DNA from: Branchiostoma floridae
Lineage: Eukaryota; Chordata; Leptocardii; Amphioxiformes; Branchiostomatidae
Reading direction: 5' to 3'
DNA: 45,893 bases
Assembly: GCF_000003815.2 (NCBI RefSeq)
Contig: NC_049982.1
Location: 27,139,205 to 27,185,097 of the forward strand
Below the pieces are notes generated by a model. That model worked only from the letters and a program-made list of their open reading frames with translations. It was not told where the DNA came from and ran no database searches. The position numbers and the translations under genes are program-made. Positions 44,710 to 45,893 of this stretch are shown piece by piece. Each line of letters opens with the position of its first letter. Within the stretch, counting starts at the first letter, position 1.

Positions 44710-45636
44710 TTAGAGGAATCCGTTTTTCTGGAAGTCAGCCCTCATGCTCTCTTCTTCTTCAGGAGTGAGAGGGAGGAGGGGTGAACGTGTCGGACCGCCG
44801 TAGTAACCGAACCACTCCATGGCAACCTTCAGTCCTGGTACGCCAAACTTACGGGTCACCTGCGAGGAAGAAAAATTACCATTGAATATGGAAAGAACTC
44901 AAAGTTAATTAATTCAGGAAAAAAAGTTAACATGAACAAACTGAGAGTTTGTACATACAGAAGTGGTTTAAAGGAATAGGAAGAATGGAAGCCAGCATAA
45001 TTGAAAATGCATGATAATAGAACTACGTATACATTCTAAGAGGTCACAAGAATGAAGTTCAGTGGAAATTTTGCTACATGTGCCTAGCAATAGTAGCACT
45101 GAATATCCTTACTTTTTGTTAACTTCTTCATGAAAGAGAATGTAAAATAATAAACAGAAATCGGCAAAACAACACAATTTATGAAATAAGAACTTTCAAG
45201 GGTTAGTGTGATAGCAATTCTGGTATTCATTACATGGGATTTTATTATGTTGTTTGGTAAGACTTGTACTAAGTTACTGCATTCCGCTATGCTGAGTCCC
45301 GCCAGTTTCCATGCACTTTTGTGGGCATTGACTGTCACCTCCTGTCAGCCAATCAGATAACAACAAAAGTCTCTTCTCTGACTGACTGACAGCTGGTTAG
45401 AGGCCATGCCCACAAAAGTGGAAATCTCAATTTAGCAGAGCTTCCCAAGGTATATTGTATAGGCTGCGGACGAGGCTCTGCATAGGGGTATTAATGACTT
45501 ACTGCAGAGTTTGGTGCTATCAGCCTGTGTTGAAGTTTCATGGCATCGTCCATCTTCCCTTCCTTACAAAGCTTGTGTAGCTGGCAAACCTCGTTACCCA
45601 GCGTGTTTGCTAGAGCTGCAACACAGCCTACTGCAC
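44710..45636 (-). CDS. HOGA1: 4-hydroxy-2-oxoglutarate aldolase, mitochondrial, last two exons
   Basis: The enzyme cleaves 4-hydroxy-2-oxoglutarate to pyruvate and glyoxylate in mitochondria, the last step of hydroxyproline breakdown; it is a class I (DapA-type) aldolase. Two minus-strand exons are visible, 45636-45503 and 44859-44710. The first gives [20 protein letters not shown], then [21 protein letters not shown]. The second gives [20 protein letters not shown], then [20 protein letters not shown] and a stop after ADFQKNGFL. Both match the C-terminal helices of vertebrate HOGA1 closely. The exon at 45636 begins in phase 1 (two bases complete a codon), so the previous exon lies beyond the window, together with the Schiff-base lysine. 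The intron holds a palindromic repeat (about 45276-45455). Confidence 0.93.
45276..45455. repeat. Palindromic dispersed element, copy 2
   Basis: CAGTTTCCATGCACTTTTGTGGGC is abridged here as GTTTCCA and TTTTGTGGGC on the left; the right arm is GCCCACAAAAGTGGAAA. Inside are TGTCAGCCAATCAGA and TCTGACTGACTGACAGCTGG followed by TTAGAGGCC. Related to 4305-4475, so one copy sits in an intron of each flanking gene. Confidence 0.65.
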
Positions 45637-45893
45637 CTGCAACCAACACAACAGTGTGGGTATTCAAATACAATTCAATTTCTACAACAGGACAAAAAAC
45701 AGATAGTTACTTACTTCCGGACATTTTGAGTGACATCCATCATTCTTCTTCAGCATCACTAGAATGAACTGGCAAAACAATTCAATACAAGTACAGCTAA
45801 CTAGAAAAAGTCATTGATCATGTCAATTCACTAACTCCTAACTTGAGTGCCTAAAAAAAGTGCATGTACGACTTAGTATTTTGTGACATGAAG

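Noticed and set aside
1-45893. CRISPR array, rRNA, or bacterial gene cluster
   Set aside because: No regularly spaced identical repeats with unique spacers and no operon structure; tandem repeats seen are minisatellites or transposon interiors.

Overview
The window looks like part of an invertebrate deuterostome genome, most likely a cephalochordate (amphioxus, Branchiostoma). This rests on intron-rich genes with GT/AG boundaries, strongly conserved animal housekeeping proteins, a short-chain-collagen-C4-type protein (a family I know to be abundant in amphioxus, cnidarians and sponges), and a very dense load of small inverted-repeat transposons and decayed LINEs. The species assignment is inference. 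No bacterial-style operon, CRISPR array or rRNA is present.

Layout: (1) 1-1100: 3' end of a non-LTR retrotransposon (plus strand), apparently inside a SUPV3L1 intron. (2) 1707-5848, plus: the last six coding exons of SUPV3L1 (mitochondrial SUV3 RNA helicase); upstream exons lie outside the window. (3) 6435-14729, plus: a six-exon gene, reconstructed here, for a 357-residue type II membrane protein with coiled coil, furin-type site, a vestigial collagen stretch and a C4-type globular head. Its first exon sits between two ~590-bp direct repeats; the second repeat runs into a broken LINE reverse transcriptase. (4) 14778-19155: a gene-poor tract packed with palindromic and TIR elements. (5) 40818-20831, minus: the complete eight-plus-one-exon CSNK1A1 gene (casein kinase 1 alpha, 335 residues as reconstructed), with a 10.6-kb intron 2 holding further hAT-like, SINE and other elements. 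(6) 45636-44710, minus: the last two exons of HOGA1 (4-hydroxy-2-oxoglutarate aldolase), running out of the window.

The genes do not form a pathway: they cover mitochondrial RNA turnover, an extracellular/membrane structural protein, a Wnt/clock/cell-cycle kinase and mitochondrial glyoxylate/hydroxyproline metabolism. The most interesting signals are in CSNK1A1. A 56-bp tandem duplication creates two splice donors in different frames and so two possible C-termini. There is a second exon-7-like stretch with its own donor, and a 96-bp offset duplicate acceptor that would read into an in-frame stop. Several transposon copies are complete enough that TIRs and 8-bp target duplications can be read directly. 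All exon models come from splice signals and remembered protein families; no database search or transcript was available.
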